The translations under genes and the position numbers were made by a program. The notes beneath the pieces were generated by a model. It was given only the letters and a program-made list of their open reading frames with translations, had not been told where the DNA came from and made no database searches. Shown piece after piece: positions 63,071-64,000 of a DNA stretch of 64,000 bases. The stretch comes from Bacteroidetes bacterium GWF2_41_31. GTDB taxonomy: Bacteria > Bacteroidota > Bacteroidia > Bacteroidales > F082. Every line of letters begins with the position of its first letter. The stretch's first letter is position 1. The stretch spans positions 124,001 through 188,000 of the forward strand of contig MEOL01000047.1 in assembly GCA_001769215.1 (NCBI GenBank), given 5' to 3'.

Positions 63071-63159
63071 ATTCTCTACTTTTTAATTAATTACCATTTC
63101 ATGATGTTATTGTGCCGCAGCCAACCGCTGCGGCACTTTAACCTGGTTGGTGGTTTGGG

Positions 63160-63432
<273 letters not shown>

Positions 63433-63436
63433 TTAT

Positions 63437-64000
63437 TTAGTGATTAATGGTTTCTGAAGAATGATGTGCTTCCTCTGTGGCCATCCCAAAGTAAAGGGCC
63501 GACAACAAGGTAAACACGTAAGCCTGGATAAACGCCACCAGTATTTCGAGTACATCCATAAAAATGGAAAACCCCACTGAGACGATGGAAACCCCAAAAC
63601 CCAATCCCTGGCTGATTTCGCCGAAGATAAAGATTAAACTAATGAATCCCAGGATGATGATGTGACCTGCACTCATGTTGGCAAAGAGACGCACCATGAG
63701 GACGAAGGGTTTGGTAAACACACCCATAATTTCAACAATAGGCATCAACGGTACCGGAATTTTTAACCACCATGGAACACCGGGAGCGTTTACAATATGT
63801 ACCCAGTAGTTTTTGTTTGCGCTATAGGTGGTGATGATGAAGGTAAAAGCTGCCAGAACCCCCGTAACACCAATGTTTCCGGTGATATTGGCTCCTCCCG
63901 GAAAAAAGGGAATAATACCCAACAGGTTGTTGATGAGGATAAAAAAGAAAATCGTCAGCAAGAAAGGTGTATATCTTTCGTAGCGTTTTTCACCGATTGA
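63437..64000 (-). CDS. atpB: ATP synthase a subunit, N-terminus beyond the window
   Basis: 188 codons are visible, the reading frame running on past position 64000, where it reads RYTPFLLTIFFFI. The essential half-channel Arg lies in FVLMVRLFANMSAGH, and the C-terminal helices (EILVAFIQAYVFTLLSALYFG) are complete. It is 16 bases upstream of atpE. An apparent start at 63961 is a TTG inside the membrane helix and not a true start. Confidence 0.96.
   Translation of the reverse strand, partial: SIGEKRYERYTPFLLTIFFFILINNLLGIIPFFPGGANITGNIGVTGVLAAFTFIITTYSANKNYWVHIVNAPGVPWWLKIPVPLMPIVEIMGVFTKPFVLMVRLFANMSAGHIIILGFISLIFIFGEISQGLGFGVSIVSVGFSIFMDVLEILVAFIQAYVFTLLSALYFGMATEEAHHSSETINH

Overview
The window comes from a member of the Bacteroidota, probably class Bacteroidia. 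Four large secreted proteins carry, or once carried, a type IX secretion (PorSS) C-terminal sorting domain. Many genes are preceded by the Bacteroidota -7 promoter element TAnnTTTG. There are many lipoproteins with SxxC-type lipoboxes, a DUF4292 gene, a eukaryote-like long IleS, and an ATP synthase operon ordered B-E-F-H-A-G without beta/epsilon. No tRNA, rRNA, CRISPR array, prophage or intact transposase was found.

Layout. 1-8.8 kb: 5'-truncated-by-window mrdA (PBP2), a lipoprotein, a LuxE-like acyl ligase, a Pif1-type helicase with HRDC and HTH tails, a small lipoprotein, lnt and a cytidylate-kinase-like protein. 8.8-12.7 kb: an S41 protease and an arylsulfotransferase-like exported protein whose sorting domain is cut off by an in-frame TAG. 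12.9-19.9 kb: ileS, a DksA/TraR protein and lspA, then an Elp3-like radical SAM protein and a pair of envelope proteins ending in a clear terminator. 19.9-20.66 kb is a non-coding stretch built from repeats, including a 175-bp MITE-like element with 17-bp inverted repeats and a TAAT target duplication. 20.7-30.6 kb: metallophosphoesterase, SDR enzyme, unknown protein, aspS, sorting-domain BNR protein, dicarboxylate symporter, alpha/beta hydrolase lipoprotein, phosphofructokinase. 30.7-36.5 kb (all minus strand): EF-G paralogue, YfcC-type transporter, sirtuin, malate dehydrogenase. 36.8-41 kb: an overlapping operon dut, TPR protein, DUF4292 lipoprotein, EnvC-like protein. 41-47.2 kb: subtilisin-like and gingipain-like (C25) secreted proteases. 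47.4-51.6 kb: lipA-lipB, recO, pheS, cyclophilin. 51.6-56.1 kb: a decayed NUDIX fragment, an AAA_14/DUF4143 ATPase, an intact NUDIX gene, mtnA and an M20 amidohydrolase. 56.2-58.6 kb: an AT-rich three-gene cluster (SDR, four-helix membrane protein, AraC regulator) that looks acquired. 58.8-64 kb: a lipoprotein and the F1Fo ATP synthase operon, running off the right edge.

How the genes relate. Most of the window is housekeeping: envelope biogenesis (mrdA, lnt, lspA, EnvC-like), translation (ileS, aspS, pheS, EF-G paralogue), central metabolism (pfk, mdh, ATP synthase) and lipoylation (lipA, lipB). Lnt and LspA act in sequence on the lipoproteins encoded here. The accessory layer is the T9SS cargo, the repeats/MITE, the NUDIX-remnant/ATPase segment and the AT-rich cluster. 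I found no convincing undescribed multi-gene system. The strongest anomalies are the amber-interrupted sorting domain, the MITE-like element, and the duplicated NUDIX 3' end bracketing an ATPase gene.
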